Assembly (NCBI RefSeq): GCF_000522505.1 | Contig: NZ_AZMV01000007.1 | Location: 806,001 to 870,000, forward strand | DNA: 64,000 nt | DNA from: Bifidobacterium moukalabense DSM 27321 | GTDB lineage: Bacteria > Actinomycetota > Actinomycetes > Actinomycetales > Bifidobacteriaceae | Direction: 5' to 3' | Shown here: piece by piece, positions 47,787 to 57,912 of the stretch | How positions within the stretch are numbered: the stretch's first letter is position 1 | Layout: every line of letters begins with the position of its first letter | Notes under the pieces: generated by a model | What the model was told of the DNA's origin: nothing | Seen by the model: the letters and a program-made list of their open reading frames with translations, nothing else | The model's database searches: none | Made by a program: the position numbers and the translations under genes

Positions 47787-48394
47787 ATGACTTGTGCACA
47801 TAATGAAGACGTACCCACCGTCACGGGAGACTGATCGTATTGTGCGGACCGGCAGGAGTAGGCAAGGGCACCGTGCTCGGCCGAGTGCGTGCGGAGCATC
47901 CGGAAATCTGGCTGTCCGTGTCCGCGACGACGCGTCGACCCCGCCCCGGTGAGGTGGATGGCGTGAACTACTACTTCATGAGTGAACAGGAGTTCCTCGA
48001 CAAGGAGGCCCAGGGCGAGTTTCTGGAAACCGCCGACGTGTTCGGGCTGGCACATTATGGCACGCCGATCCGGCCGGTCGTGGAACATCTGGAACGGAAT
48101 ATTCCAACCGTGCTGGAAATCGATATCCAGGGCGCGCGACACGTCAAGGAACGGGCGGAGGAACTTGGACTTGACGTGATGACCGTGTTCATCGCGCCGC
48201 CATCGTTTGAGGAACTCAAGAGGCGCCTGATCGGACGCGGTACCGAGACCGCGGAGCAGCAGGCTAAAAGACTTGAAACGGCGAAGGTCGAGCTGGCGGC
48301 CGAGTCGGAATTCGACGTGGTGATTGTCAACGAAGTAGTCGAAGATGCGGCTGCGAAACTGTGGAACGTTATCGCCATGGAATTCGGACTGTAG
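47787..48394 (+). CDS. gmk: Guanylate kinase with a displaced N-terminus (apparent frameshift)
   Basis: GMP kinase makes GDP from GMP. The frame from TTG 47840 gives 184 residues: GPAGVGKGT (P-loop), [27 protein letters not shown] (GMP site), [11 protein letters not shown] and RLIGRGTET. The residues GRLIV that normally precede the P-loop are encoded just upstream of TTG in the same frame, but the natural ATG (47787), with AAGGAT 10 bases before it, reads [15 protein letters not shown] and stops at 47832. One base missing near 47829 explains this; restored length would be 202. Alternatively the cell uses a non-ATG start. Follows the pyrF-like gene. Confidence 0.85.
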
Positions 48395-48433
48395 TTTCAG
48401 GTTGGTGTGACGCCCGCAGTTGCGGGAATGCAA

Positions 48434-48467
48434 AAGGGGCCACGCGGGTTTTTCCGCGTGGCCCCTT
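48434..48467. terminator. Convergent terminator gmk / ilvD
   Basis: AAGGGGCCACGCGG (48434-48447) pairs perfectly with CCGCGTGGCCCCTT (48454-48467). It lies between two converging genes and probably serves both. Confidence 0.85.
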
Positions 48468-48484
48468 GGAGTTTTACGGGGATC

Positions 48485-50344
48485 TCAGGCAAGGCCGGAA
48501 AGCTTGTCGATCAGCTCCGGGTCACGGGTCGCGCCCTTGTCCGCGGAGCGAGCGAAGGCGGCGTAGGCCTTGAGGGCCTGAGACACCTTGCGGTCACGGT
48601 GTGCCACATAGCCGTCTCCGGCTTCGATCTCGGCGCGACGCTGGGCCAGCTCATCATCGGTAAGCTCGACGTTCACGGTACGATTCGGAATGTCGATGGC
48701 GATGGTGTCGCCATTCCTGATCAGCGCAATCGGACCCTTGTTTGCGGCCTCAGGCGCGATATGGCCGATGGACAGGCCTGAGGAGCCACCGGAGTAACGG
48801 CCATCGGTCAGCAACGCGACTTCCTTGCCGATGCCCTTACCCTTGACAAAGGAGGTCGGGTACAGCATCTCCTGCATGCCCGGGCCGCCCTTCGGTCCCT
48901 CATAGCGAATCACCAGGGCCATGCCGGGCTTGAGTGTGTCGTTGAGGATGACCTCGATGGCCTCTTCCTGTGATTCCACGACCAAAGCCGGTCCGCGGAA
49001 CGTCCAGATTTCCTTCGGCACGCCGGCGGTCTTCACCACACAGCCGTCAGGGGCGAGGTTGCCGCGCAGCACGGCCAGACCGCCTTCGGTGACGGCGGGA
49101 TGGTCGATGTCGTGGATGGCGCCGTTGACGCGGTCTCGGTCGAGCGAATCGAACAGCGTGGTGTGCGTCCACGGATCAGGGGAGACAATATGGCCCGGAG
49201 CGGCCTTGTACATCCGCTGTGCCTCCTCGGTGCATGTGTCGCGCATGATGTCCCAGTCGTTGAGCTTGTCTTCCAGGGTCTTGTAGTCGACGGAATGCAC
49301 ATTGCGATGCAGCTTGCCCGCACGGTCGAGCTCGCCGAGGATACCGGTGATGCCGCCTGCACGGTGCACGTCGGAGATCTCCCATTCGCCGGATGGCGAG
49401 GCCTTGCAGATGCACGGCACGGTGTGTGAGATGCGCTCGATGTCATCCAAGGTGAAGTCCACGTCGGCGGACTGGGCCATGGCGAGAATGTGCAGCACGG
49501 TGTTGGTGGAGCCGCCCATGGCCACGTCCATGGTCATGGCGTTCTCGAAGGCCTCCTTGGTGGCGATGGAACGCGGCAGCACGGTTTCGTCGTCCTCGTC
49601 GTAGTACTGCTTGGCGATTTTGACGATCTGTTCGGCGGCGTGCTTGAACAAATCCTTACGATAGGAATGGGAGGCGAGAATGGTGCCATTGCCCGGAAGG
49701 GCCAGACCGATGGCTTCGGTCAGGCAGTTCATCGAGTTGGCGGTGAACATGCCGGCGCAGGAACCGCAGGTCGGGCAGACGGTCTTCTCGTAGGCGAGCA
49801 GGTCCTCTTCGTTCAGACTGTCATCGGCGGAGGCGTACATTACGTCGATCAGATCGGTGTTCTTCTTCACGGTGCCGTCGGGCAGCACGGTGGTGCCGGC
49901 CTCCATCGGGCCGCCGGAGACGAATACGGTCGGAATGTTCAGGCGCAGTGCGGCCATGAGCATTCCCGGCACGACCTTGTCGCAGTTCGGGATGCAGATC
50001 AGGGCGTCGGCGCAGTGGGCGTTCACCTGATATTCCACGGTATCGGCGATGATATCGCGGCTCGGCAGGGAGTACAGCATGCCGGTGTGGCCCATGGCGA
50101 TGCCGTCGTCAACGGCCATCGTGTTGAACTCGCGCGGGATGCCGCCGGCCTCCTTGATGGCCTCGGAGATCAGTCGGCCCACCTTGTTCAGGTGCACATG
50201 GCCCGGTAGGAACTCGTCGAAGGAGTTGGCAATGGCGATGATCGGCTTGCCGAAGTCCTTGCCGTCCACGCCGGCGGCACGATAGAGCGCGCGTGCGCCC
50301 GCGAATACACGTCCATTCATTAGTTTTGCAGATCGCATTTCCAT
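48485..50344 (-). CDS. ilvD: Dihydroxy-acid dehydratase
   Basis: A 619-residue iron-sulfur dehydratase of valine, isoleucine and pantothenate synthesis. The cluster cysteines lie in [12 protein letters not shown] and [28 protein letters not shown] and [20 protein letters not shown] are conserved. Starts at ATG 50344 or 50338 ([14 protein letters not shown]); only AGAGAA lies upstream, so initiation may be weak or leaderless. No other ilv genes adjoin. Diverges from rpoZ. Confidence 0.95.
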   Translation of the reverse strand: MEMRSAKLMNGRVFAGARALYRAAGVDGKDFGKPIIAIANSFDEFLPGHVHLNKVGRLISEAIKEAGGIPREFNTMAVDDGIAMGHTGMLYSLPSRDIIADTVEYQVNAHCADALICIPNCDKVVPGMLMAALRLNIPTVFVSGGPMEAGTTVLPDGTVKKNTDLIDVMYASADDSLNEEDLLAYEKTVCPTCGSCAGMFTANSMNCLTEAIGLALPGNGTILASHSYRKDLFKHAAEQIVKIAKQYYDEDDETVLPRSIATKEAFENAMTMDVAMGGSTNTVLHILAMAQSADVDFTLDDIERISHTVPCICKASPSGEWEISDVHRAGGITGILGELDRAGKLHRNVHSVDYKTLEDKLNDWDIMRDTCTEEAQRMYKAAPGHIVSPDPWTHTTLFDSLDRDRVNGAIHDIDHPAVTEGGLAVLRGNLAPDGCVVKTAGVPKEIWTFRGPALVVESQEEAIEVILNDTLKPGMALVIRYEGPKGGPGMQEMLYPTSFVKGKGIGKEVALLTDGRYSGGSSGLSIGHIAPEAANKGPIALIRNGDTIAIDIPNRTVNVELTDDELAQRRAEIEAGDGYVAHRDRKVSQALKAYAAFARSADKGATRDPELIDKLSGLA

Positions 50345-50462
50345 GTTCTCTATTCTGATAGCTGAACAGGACACGCGTTTTGTCAAGAGTCACTATGTGG
50401 AATTTTCAGAAGCGTTACATTTCCCAGGCGGCGAAGAAGGCCCCGAACATCCTATGCAAAGG

Positions 50463-50491
50463 TTGAATCCGTCCAGCTGCGCCTCTATACT
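50463..50491 (+). promoter_or_regulatory. rpoZ promoter
   Basis: TTGAAT (50463-50468) and TATACT (50486-50491) are separated by exactly 17 bases, 56 bases before the rpoZ ATG. This is one of the best sigma-70-type matches in the window. Confidence 0.75.
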
Positions 50492-50546
50492 TACGAGATT
50501 GGAAAAGAAGCTTCGCGTTTACCTGATGATTGGGAGATAATCAATT

Positions 50547-50831
50547 ATGGCATTCGGCACTCAGCCAACCCCGACCGGACTTGCGGATCCGCCGATCGAT
50601 GATCTGATGGAGCATGCGGACTCCAAGTACGCCTTGGCTATCTTCGCCGCCAAGCGTGCTCGCCAGATCAATTCCTACTTCACCCAGCTCAACGAGGGCC
50701 TGCTGCAGAACGTCGGCCCGCTGGTGGAGTACCAGAACCAGGAGAAGCCGTTGTCCATCGCTTTCCGCGAAATCGATGAGGGCCTGCTCGAGGAGACCCT
50801 CGGCGAGGACGACCTGACCGAAGGCAACTGA
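50547..50831 (+). CDS. rpoZ: RNA polymerase omega subunit
   Basis: A 94-residue omega subunit that helps assemble RNA polymerase. [30 protein letters not shown] is the family core (about 12-41). In many Actinobacteria gmk and rpoZ are adjacent; here ilvD on the other strand separates them. ATG follows GGGAGA by 9 bases. A large-loop hairpin with T run follows the gene. Confidence 0.92.
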   Translation: MAFGTQPTPTGLADPPIDDLMEHADSKYALAIFAAKRARQINSYFTQLNEGLLQNVGPLVEYQNQEKPLSIAFREIDEGLLEETLGEDDLTEGN

Positions 50832-50865
50832 TTCCCAAGGAATCGCACCTGATTTTACTTTCTTT

Positions 50866-50945
50866 CGCCCCGATACCTGAGCGGAGTGCATGAGATGGTA
50901 GTTGTTCATACTGTTGATTGCGTCTGTGGAGGTCGGGGCGTTTTC
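50866..50945 (+). terminator. Large-loop hairpin with T run between rpoZ and metK
   Basis: CGCCCCGA (50866-50873) pairs with TCGGGGCG (50933-50940), followed by TTTTC. The 59-base loop is unusually large for a simple terminator and may hold further structure. Confidence 0.5.
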
Positions 50946-50952
50946 TTATCTA

Positions 50953-50997
50953 CCATTCACGATGACAAGTATCCGGGCGGTGTTGGGATGGCCGCCC
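50953..50997 (+). promoter_or_regulatory. Possible pseudoknotted leader of metK (SAM riboswitch candidate)
   Basis: GGGCGG (50975-50980) pairs with CCGCCC (50992-50997), and the loop GGATGG (50986-50991) can pair with upstream CCATTC (50953-50958), giving an H-type pseudoknot 6 bases before the Shine-Dalgarno AAGGAG (51003-51008). SAM-VI riboswitches are known upstream of Bifidobacterium metK, which makes a SAM-responsive leader plausible. I could not fit the SAM-VI consensus by eye. Confidence 0.35.
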
Positions 50998-51016
50998 CAA
51001 GAAAGGAGCAGCCGAC

Positions 51017-52231
51017 ATGGCTGAATTGAAATTGATTTCCGCCGAATCGGTGACGGAAGGGCATCCGGACAAGGTTTGTGACCAGATCTCCGATGCGATT
51101 CTCGACGATATGCTGCGTCAGGATCCGCAATCACACGTGGCCGTGGAGACCTGCGCCACCACCGGACAGTTCTTCGTGTTCGGCGAAGTGACCAGCGAGG
51201 GTTACAGCGACATTCAGAATATTGTGCGCTCCGTGGTCCGTAACATCGGATACACCAGCTCTCAGGTCGGTCTTGACGCCGACTCCTGTGGGGTGGTGGT
51301 GTCGCTGACCGGCCAGAGCGCCGAAATCAACCAGGGCGTGGCCCGTCTGAATCGCGATGAGGAATCCGTGGCTTCCCGTGAGCAACGCTACGAGGCGCAG
51401 GGAGCCGGCGATCAGGGCGTGATGTTCGGCTATGCCTGCGATGAGACCGAGGCGCTCATGCCGTTGCCGATCCATTTGGCCCATCGTCTGGCCCATCGCT
51501 TGGCTGAAGTGCGTAAAAGCGGCGAAGTGGCGCATCTGCGCCCGGACGGCAAGACTCAGGTGACCATCGAATACGACGAGAACGACAATCCGATCCGTCT
51601 CGACACCGTACTGGTCTCCACCCAGCATGACCCTGAGGTGGATCAGGTCTGGCTTAAGGAGCAGTTGGCCGAGCATGTGATTCGCCCGGTGCTTGACGAC
51701 GTGCTCGCCGATCGCGTGGCGCACGATGAATACCGTCTGCTTGTGAACCCGACAGGGTCGTTCATTCTCGGTGGTCCGGCGGCCGATGCCGGTCTGACCG
51801 GACGCAAGATCATCGTCGACACCTACGGTGGTGCGGCACATCACGGCGGCGGCGCCTTCTCCGGCAAGGATCCGAGCAAAGTGGACCGCTCCGCGGCCTA
51901 TGCGGCCCGTTGGGTGGCCAAGAACATCGTGGCCGCGGGTCTGGCACACAAGGTCGAGGTGCAGGTGGCGTACGCCATCGGTGTAGCCGATCCGGTATCC
52001 ATCAACGTGGAAACCTACGGCACCGAAATCGGCGTGACCCGTGAGCGGATTCAGCAGGCGGTACGCAAGGTGTTCGATCTGCGTCCGGCCGCCATCATCG
52101 ACGAGCTCGACCTGAAACGACCGATTTACGCCAAGACCGCGGCATATGGCCATTTTGGCCGCAATGACGTCGACTTCACATGGGAGGCGACCAACAGGGT
52201 CGACGAGCTCAAGGCGGCGATCGCCGGATGA
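51017..52231 (+). CDS. metK: S-adenosylmethionine synthetase
   Basis: A 404-residue enzyme making SAM from methionine and [39 protein letters not shown] and [22 protein letters not shown] are the methionine, ATP-binding and P-loop signatures. Length is typical. The ATG follows AAAGGAG by 8 bases and a structured leader. Terminator at 52279 follows. Confidence 0.97.
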   Translation: MAELKLISAESVTEGHPDKVCDQISDAILDDMLRQDPQSHVAVETCATTGQFFVFGEVTSEGYSDIQNIVRSVVRNIGYTSSQVGLDADSCGVVVSLTGQSAEINQGVARLNRDEESVASREQRYEAQGAGDQGVMFGYACDETEALMPLPIHLAHRLAHRLAEVRKSGEVAHLRPDGKTQVTIEYDENDNPIRLDTVLVSTQHDPEVDQVWLKEQLAEHVIRPVLDDVLADRVAHDEYRLLVNPTGSFILGGPAADAGLTGRKIIVDTYGGAAHHGGGAFSGKDPSKVDRSAAYAARWVAKNIVAAGLAHKVEVQVAYAIGVADPVSINVETYGTEIGVTRERIQQAVRKVFDLRPAAIIDELDLKRPIYAKTAAYGHFGRNDVDFTWEATNRVDELKAAIAG

Positions 52232-52278
52232 TCATGGCGCCGGGATTGTAACCAAGGACTGACGGCGCCCACCACCCA

Positions 52279-52328
52279 ACGTGTTGCGGAACGACTTCGG
52301 AAACGAATGCTCCGCAACACGTTTTTTT
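52279..52328 (+). terminator. Rho-independent terminator after metK
   Basis: ACGTGTTGCGGA (52279-52290) pairs perfectly with TCCGCAACACGT (52311-52322), followed by seven T residues. Canonical. Confidence 0.9.
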
Positions 52329-52431
52329 CGTTCTGTGAGGAATCGTCGGTTCCGTGTGATTCCCGCGAGACTACAATCTGCTGATTGAGGGTTGTATGGT
52401 TGGGGAGCATCATGATTGCTAAGGAGGCAAT

Positions 52432-53712
52432 ATGCGGATGAAGGTAGCCGATATGGTGCGGTTGTTCGTCAGGCCTGACGCACCGTTGCGCGTCGAAGCG
52501 TTCGATGGTTCATCCATGGGGCCGGACGATGCGCCGTTGTGCATTCAGGTGAAGAATTCCAGAGCCGTGTACTACATGGTGAACAATCCCGGAGAGCTTG
52601 GTCTGGCACGTGCCTATCTGCAGGGTGATATCGATTCGCCACAATTGGTGCCGGGTAACCCATATGCCGTATTCAAGCGACTTGCCGAATTGAAACCGTA
52701 CGTGCACAAACCCAATCCGTCCGCTCTGGCACAGGCGTTGGCCACGATCGCCTCGCACGGCATACGACGTCCGGCCGCGCCGAGCATCGAGGGGCCGAGC
52801 AGACTCAAACGCATCAGCGAAGGCCTGTTCCCGCATTCCAAAGCCGGGGATGCCGCCACAGTGAGCTACCACTATGACCAATCGAACGACTTCTATGCCA
52901 TGTTCCTCGGTCCTTCCATGACCTACACCTGTGCGGTGTTCGATACGCCGGAAACCACGTTGGAGGATGCGCAGAAGGCCAAGCTTGATCTGGTGCTCGA
53001 CAAGTTGAATCTGAAGGCCGGCGACCGCCTGCTCGACATCGGCTGCGGTTGGGGCTCGATGGAGATCGAGGCCGCCAGGCGCGGCATTCATGTGATCGGC
53101 GTGACCTTGGCCGAGGAACAGGTCAAGTGGGGTCAGGAATGGATTAGGCGCGAAGGCTTGGAAGACTTGGCCGAGATCCGGTTGATGGACTACCGCGACG
53201 TGCCGGAGGCGGACTTCGATGGCATCTGCTCGTTGGGTATGATGGAGCATGTGGGCGTCAAGCATTATCCGGCCTACTTCAAGGAGATCTACGACAAGCT
53301 CAAGCCGGGGGCGATGCTGCTCAACCATCAGATCACCAGAACCTGCTCATATGCGGGTAAATCCGCCGGTCCGTTCATCGACCGCTATATCTTCCCCGAC
53401 GGCCAGTTGGCCTCTCCCGGCGAGATCGAAACCAAGGTGCATGATGCCGGCTTCGAGGTGATTCATGAGGAGAACCTGCGTCAGCATTACGCGTTGACCC
53501 TGCACCACTGGAACGACAATCTCGTGGAGCATTGGGGTGAGGCCGTGAAGATGGTGGGTGAGCCGAAGGCCCGCCTGTGGGGACTGTACATGGCCGGCTG
53601 CGCCTACAACTTCGAGATGAACAATATCCAGATTCACCAATATCTGTGCATCAAGCCGAACCGTGACGGCACCGACACGTATCCGTTACGTCCTTGGTGG
53701 CCACTGCACTAG
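52432..53712 (+). CDS. cfa: Cyclopropane-fatty-acyl-phospholipid synthase
   Basis: A 426-residue SAM-dependent methyltransferase that adds a methylene across lipid double bonds. An N-terminal lipid-binding part (about 1-120) precedes the catalytic domain: SYHYDQSNDFYAMFLGPSMTYTCAVF, the SAM motif LLDIGCGWGSMEIEAA and GMMEHVGVKHY. Its neighbour metK makes the co-substrate, but a strong terminator separates them. ATG is preceded by AAGGAGG. Confidence 0.93.
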   Translation: MRMKVADMVRLFVRPDAPLRVEAFDGSSMGPDDAPLCIQVKNSRAVYYMVNNPGELGLARAYLQGDIDSPQLVPGNPYAVFKRLAELKPYVHKPNPSALAQALATIASHGIRRPAAPSIEGPSRLKRISEGLFPHSKAGDAATVSYHYDQSNDFYAMFLGPSMTYTCAVFDTPETTLEDAQKAKLDLVLDKLNLKAGDRLLDIGCGWGSMEIEAARRGIHVIGVTLAEEQVKWGQEWIRREGLEDLAEIRLMDYRDVPEADFDGICSLGMMEHVGVKHYPAYFKEIYDKLKPGAMLLNHQITRTCSYAGKSAGPFIDRYIFPDGQLASPGEIETKVHDAGFEVIHEENLRQHYALTLHHWNDNLVEHWGEAVKMVGEPKARLWGLYMAGCAYNFEMNNIQIHQYLCIKPNRDGTDTYPLRPWWPLH

Positions 53713-53741
53713 TGGCTGGCGTGATGCGTTAATCTGAAGGA

Positions 53742-55973
53742 ATGACCTATGAGGATGCCGAGCAGCTGGCGCTTGACGGGCTCGCCCCGCGTAAGCGACG
53801 CAAACGCACACCCGTAGCCAAAACGCCGGCGGCCGAGCATCCCATAGCCCAAGTGGTGTTGGATGTACAGGCCACGCATTTGGGGCAGACCTTCGACTAC
53901 TACGTCGAAGAGCAATACTCCGATGCCGCTCGACCCGGCGTGATGGTGCGCGTGCGATTCGGGGGACAGCGCGTCAACGGCATCATCTGGAGTCGCGCGG
54001 ATACCAGCGATACTCCGGCGTCCGCGCTGCGTTTCATTGAACGCGTGGTCACCGACGGCGTGCTGGTGCCACGGACCATGCGTGAGGACATCACGTTGAT
54101 TGCCGACGCCTTTGGCGGTACCCGCGCCAACATCCTGCGCCTTGCCGTGCCACCGCGCGTGGCCCGCGTGGAACAGGAACAGCGACGAGGCGGATCCACG
54201 GAACGTGAGAGCAGGGCGAAAAGGGAACGTCTGATTGCCGTGGAACAGGAGTTCTTCGACCAGCTGAAGACCCAATACGGCGGTATCAGCCTGCTGCGTG
54301 ACGCCTTGGGCGGCTCGCGCTTCCAATCCTTCGTATTCGATACCCTGCCCGGATCCGACCATTGGCGGCGGTGCGTGGCATGGATGGTCGCCACCGCGCT
54401 CTCGCACAACAGGCCGGCGGTGATCGTACTGCCCACCATGCGCGAGGTCAGCGACATGGTCGAGACCCTGCAATCCATCGGTCTGCGTATGTTCGCCCGT
54501 ACCAATGCCTCCAGCGGCGGCTATGACGGCGATATAGCCGTGCTGAATGCACAGATGTCACCTGCGGAACGGTACCGCGCCTATCTGGCTGCGAGTAACG
54601 GGCGGGTTCCGTGCATCATCGGAACTCGGGCCGCCATGTATGCACCGGTGGAAGGCCGGGCCTTGTTCCTGATCGTGGACGACGTATGCTATCAGGATGC
54701 GGACGGCATGATGCCCTACGCCAATGCCAGAGGGGTGCTGCGTCTACGGGCCAAGGCCCATGGCGGCGTATTCGTGGCGATGGCGAATTCCCGAAGCGTG
54801 CAAAGCCAGTGGGAAACCGACGCCACGCATGTGGGGGAGACACCGGTCAGCGGCTTCAGCACACCGATTCACGCGCTTCCGGCGGTGACGAAGGAGACGA
54901 GCCCATGGATCCGTTGGCTCAACCGTGACGAGTTGGCTCGCGTCGCCGATCCGACCATCGGCGCCCGCGTACCGCACACGGCCGTACGTGTGCTGTCCAA
55001 GGCATTGGAAAGCGGTCCGGTGCTGTTGTCCATTCCGCAGGACGGTATAACCGAGGCGCTCAGCTGTTCGCAATGCCATCGTCAGGCGCGATGCGCGCAA
55101 TGCACCGGACCATTGGAACGTCTGCGGGACGGCTCGATTCGATGCCGTTGGTGCGGTGCCGCCACCGTGCAATGGTCATGCCCGGCCTGCCATAATGAGC
55201 GGATGCGCGTGGTACGGGTCGGTGCGGCCGGCACCGCCCAAGAGCTGGGCAGACTGTTCCGTGGCGTGCCGATTGTGATCTCCACGCCAAGCCAGCCGCG
55301 AGGCATCGTACCCGATATCGCCTTCGCGCCGCAGCTGGTCATCGCCACCCCGGGCGCCGAGCCGCGTGTGCGAGGGGCCAGCCCGTATGAATGCGAATAT
55401 CGTGCGGTCGCCATTCTGGATGCATGGACCAGCCTGTATGCGTTCGGCATCGATGCGGGCGTGGACACGCTCACCGCTTGGATGCGTGCGGTGTCGTTAT
55501 GCGCTCCACGAAGTAGGAATGGGCAGGCGTTGCTGCTTGGCGAGACCGATCCGGTGCTCGCTCAATCATTGATGTTGTGGAATTCGCCGCATCTGGCGCA
55601 GACGGAGCTCGAGGAACGCGCGCAGACGGCCCTGCCTCCGGTGTTCGCTGCGGCATGCGTATGGGGCCGTCGGAGTGCGGTGAAAACCGCGTTGGAGCGA
55701 ATCGGCGCCTTGCCGGGTGGGGACATGGCCACCATCGATACCGTGGAAGGCGTCATGCCTTCGGTGCTGGGTCCCGTGCCGATTCCGCAACCGCGCACCA
55801 TCGACACCCGCGAATTGGAGGTGACCGCCGATCGGGTCAAGGCGATCGTTCGTGTTCCGCAAAGCGGACGTGCCGAACTGGCCCTGCGTCTGCGCAACGC
55901 CAGCGCACGGCATGTGGCCGCTCGGGAGGCGGGGGAGCTGCGCTTCCAACTCGATCCGAAGGAACGTATCTGA
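53742..55973 (+). CDS. priA: Primosomal protein N' (PriA), Actinobacteria type without helicase motifs
   Basis: A 743-residue PriA. The N-terminal 3'-DNA-end-binding domain starts near VVLDVQATHLGQTFDYYVEEQ, and the zinc region holds CSQC, CAQC, CRWC and CPAC pairs (about 447-487). The Walker A segment is not recognisable (LPGSDHWRR in its place) and the DEAH box reads DDVC, so ATP-driven unwinding is unlikely. Loss of helicase motifs is known for Actinobacteria PriA. It likely keeps a structural role in replication restart. Starts 29 bases after cfa. Confidence 0.85.
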   Translation: MTYEDAEQLALDGLAPRKRRKRTPVAKTPAAEHPIAQVVLDVQATHLGQTFDYYVEEQYSDAARPGVMVRVRFGGQRVNGIIWSRADTSDTPASALRFIERVVTDGVLVPRTMREDITLIADAFGGTRANILRLAVPPRVARVEQEQRRGGSTERESRAKRERLIAVEQEFFDQLKTQYGGISLLRDALGGSRFQSFVFDTLPGSDHWRRCVAWMVATALSHNRPAVIVLPTMREVSDMVETLQSIGLRMFARTNASSGGYDGDIAVLNAQMSPAERYRAYLAASNGRVPCIIGTRAAMYAPVEGRALFLIVDDVCYQDADGMMPYANARGVLRLRAKAHGGVFVAMANSRSVQSQWETDATHVGETPVSGFSTPIHALPAVTKETSPWIRWLNRDELARVADPTIGARVPHTAVRVLSKALESGPVLLSIPQDGITEALSCSQCHRQARCAQCTGPLERLRDGSIRCRWCGAATVQWSCPACHNERMRVVRVGAAGTAQELGRLFRGVPIVISTPSQPRGIVPDIAFAPQLVIATPGAEPRVRGASPYECEYRAVAILDAWTSLYAFGIDAGVDTLTAWMRAVSLCAPRSRNGQALLLGETDPVLAQSLMLWNSPHLAQTELEERAQTALPPVFAAACVWGRRSAVKTALERIGALPGGDMATIDTVEGVMPSVLGPVPIPQPRTIDTRELEVTADRVKAIVRVPQSGRAELALRLRNASARHVAAREAGELRFQLDPKERI

Positions 55974-56078
55974 ACATATCGGAGGTTCCTGGTCGAACCG
56001 TCTGCGAAGGTACGTCCCCTCGCCATGAAACACTATGGAAGACCTGAGGAATCCACCGGATATGAATGGAGGAAGCAC

Positions 56079-56789
56079 ATGAAAGGCTGGCCGGGAGAGC
56101 CCGACATGGAATACGGCGTGCTGATGGCCGACGATGAGGCCGCCGCCAACGCGGGCAAGCCGATCACCGATGTGATCTTCGATTTCGGCAACGTGCTGGT
56201 GTACTGGGATCCGGCCGCGGCGATGACGCCGCGATACGGCGACGAGCTCATCGAACGGTTCCTCGACAACGACATCTCCGGTTTTTACGATATCAACAAT
56301 CTGTTGGACGGTGGCATGTCCAACGACGAAGGCGTGGCGCTGATGCGTAAGACCAGCGGCGACCAGTGGGCCGACATGCTGCAGTACTATCTTGACAATT
56401 TCGTCGATTCACTCACCGGCGTCGTACCCGGAGCTCGCGTGCTGATCAACGATTTGAAGGCTGCCGGCATCGGCGTCTGGGGATTGAGCAATTGGCAGAA
56501 GGATCTGTTCCCGATCGCGCTGGAGCACTACGATATTCTACGGATGCTGAACGATCGCGTGGTCTCCGGTTACGTCGAACTGCGCAAGCCGCACAAAGAC
56601 ATCTACGAGCATGCGTTGGACCAATTCGGCATCGACGCCGCGGGCGCGATATTCGTGGACGACAAGGCGATGAACATCGTCGGGGCGAACGAAGCGGGCA
56701 TTCGTGGGGTGCGGTTCGGGGATTCGCGCGCCTTGCGGAATCTGCTGATCGCCAACGGCGTCGATGTTCCCGCCGTGCGGCAGGCATGA
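56079..56789 (+). CDS. HAD-superfamily hydrolase, subfamily IA
   Basis: A 236-residue phosphatase-type protein. Motif I is VIFDFGNVLVYWD with the nucleophile Asp; the second acidic position of the motif is not Asp, as in YihX-like members. Motif II WGLSNWQKD, the lysine in ELRKPHKDIYEHAL and motif IV FVDDKAMNIVGA are present, with a helical cap between. ATG 56079 follows GGAGGAAG closely; ATG 56025 in the same frame lacks a good site. Substrate unknown. Between priA and fmt. Confidence 0.8.
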   Translation: MKGWPGEPDMEYGVLMADDEAAANAGKPITDVIFDFGNVLVYWDPAAAMTPRYGDELIERFLDNDISGFYDINNLLDGGMSNDEGVALMRKTSGDQWADMLQYYLDNFVDSLTGVVPGARVLINDLKAAGIGVWGLSNWQKDLFPIALEHYDILRMLNDRVVSGYVELRKPHKDIYEHALDQFGIDAAGAIFVDDKAMNIVGANEAGIRGVRFGDSRALRNLLIANGVDVPAVRQA

Positions 56790-56859
56790 CATTCATCATC
56801 GTCGCCCTATGATGCCGCCGATGGCTTGTGATCGAGATGTGGAAAAAGGAGTCTGATTC

Positions 56860-57825
56860 ATGTTGAAGGTGCTTTTCGCCGGTTCCCCGGAAGTCGCCGT
56901 GCCGTCGCTGAGGATGCTTGCCGAGGATACCGAGCACTTTGAAGTGGTGGCCGTGCTCACCCGCCCGGATGCGCCGACAGGCCGTGGACGCAAGCTCGTA
57001 CCGAATCCGGTCAAACAGGCCGCATTGGAATTGGATCTGCCTGTCATCGAATCCGATCCGAGCGAGGAGACTTTCGTCAATGAACTTGCGGCCACCGGCG
57101 CACAGGTCGCCGCCGTGGTGGCCTACGGCAAGATCCTCAAGCAGGAGGTACTGGATGCCCTGCCCATGGGGTGGTACAACCTGCATTTCTCGCTGTTGCC
57201 GCAATGGCGTGGCGCCGCTCCGGTGCAGCGTTCCATCTGGGCGGGAGACACCCTGACCGGAGCCACGGTGTTCCGCATCGTCAGGAAAATGGACGCGGGC
57301 CCGATCCTGGCGCAATCCACCGTGGAGATCGGCGCGCACGAGACCGCCGGCGAGCTGCTGAACCGTTTGGCTGAAGATGGTTCCCGACTGCTGGCCGCCT
57401 CGTTGCAGGCCCTGGCCGACGATCAGATCGCTCCGGTCGAACAACCGACCGGAGCCTACGAGATCGCCCGGAAGATTTCCGTCGAAGACGCGCGTATCCG
57501 CTTCGACGTGCCCGTGTTCGCCGTAGATAGGCAGATTCGCGCCTGCACGCCGAACCCGGGTGCCTGGTGCGAACTGCATGCCTGTGCCGGCTCCGAACCG
57601 ACCATTCTGCATGTACTGCGTGCGCAGCCGGCTGACATGGACAATCCGAACGTTCCCACCACGCTTGAACCGGGGCATATCGTGGCCGGCAAGAAGAACG
57701 TGTGGATCGGTACCGCAACCCAGCCGTTGGAGATGGTTGAAGTCAAGGCTCAGGGCAAGAAGGCCATGCGCGCCGCCGACTGGGCCCGCGGAGCCCGTCT
57801 CGACGGGATGGCTTGCTGCAGGTAA
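56860..57825 (+). CDS. fmt: Methionyl-tRNA formyltransferase
   Basis: A 321-residue enzyme that formylates initiator Met-tRNA. The catalytic block is YGKILKQEVLDALPMGWYNLHFSLLPQWRGAAPVQ, with HFSLLP and the formyl-donor pocket intact. A C-terminal OB-like domain (about 210-321) is complete. priA-fmt adjacency with a small gene between is common in bacteria. AAAAGGAG precedes the ATG. Confidence 0.95.
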   Translation: MLKVLFAGSPEVAVPSLRMLAEDTEHFEVVAVLTRPDAPTGRGRKLVPNPVKQAALELDLPVIESDPSEETFVNELAATGAQVAAVVAYGKILKQEVLDALPMGWYNLHFSLLPQWRGAAPVQRSIWAGDTLTGATVFRIVRKMDAGPILAQSTVEIGAHETAGELLNRLAEDGSRLLAASLQALADDQIAPVEQPTGAYEIARKISVEDARIRFDVPVFAVDRQIRACTPNPGAWCELHACAGSEPTILHVLRAQPADMDNPNVPTTLEPGHIVAGKKNVWIGTATQPLEMVEVKAQGKKAMRAADWARGARLDGMACCR

Positions 57826-57912
57826 AAGCTTGTGGCAGCGGTGTCTGCGGGCGCAGACGTTCCGTTGTTCCGTAAGCCACGCAGCCTCGGCAGTGCGTGC
57901 AGAGGAGGGGAA

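Noticed and set aside
50860-50915. Partial resemblance to a remembered SAM-VI sequence on the minus strand
   Set aside because: It is on the wrong strand for metK and rests on memory of a reference sequence; not used as evidence.
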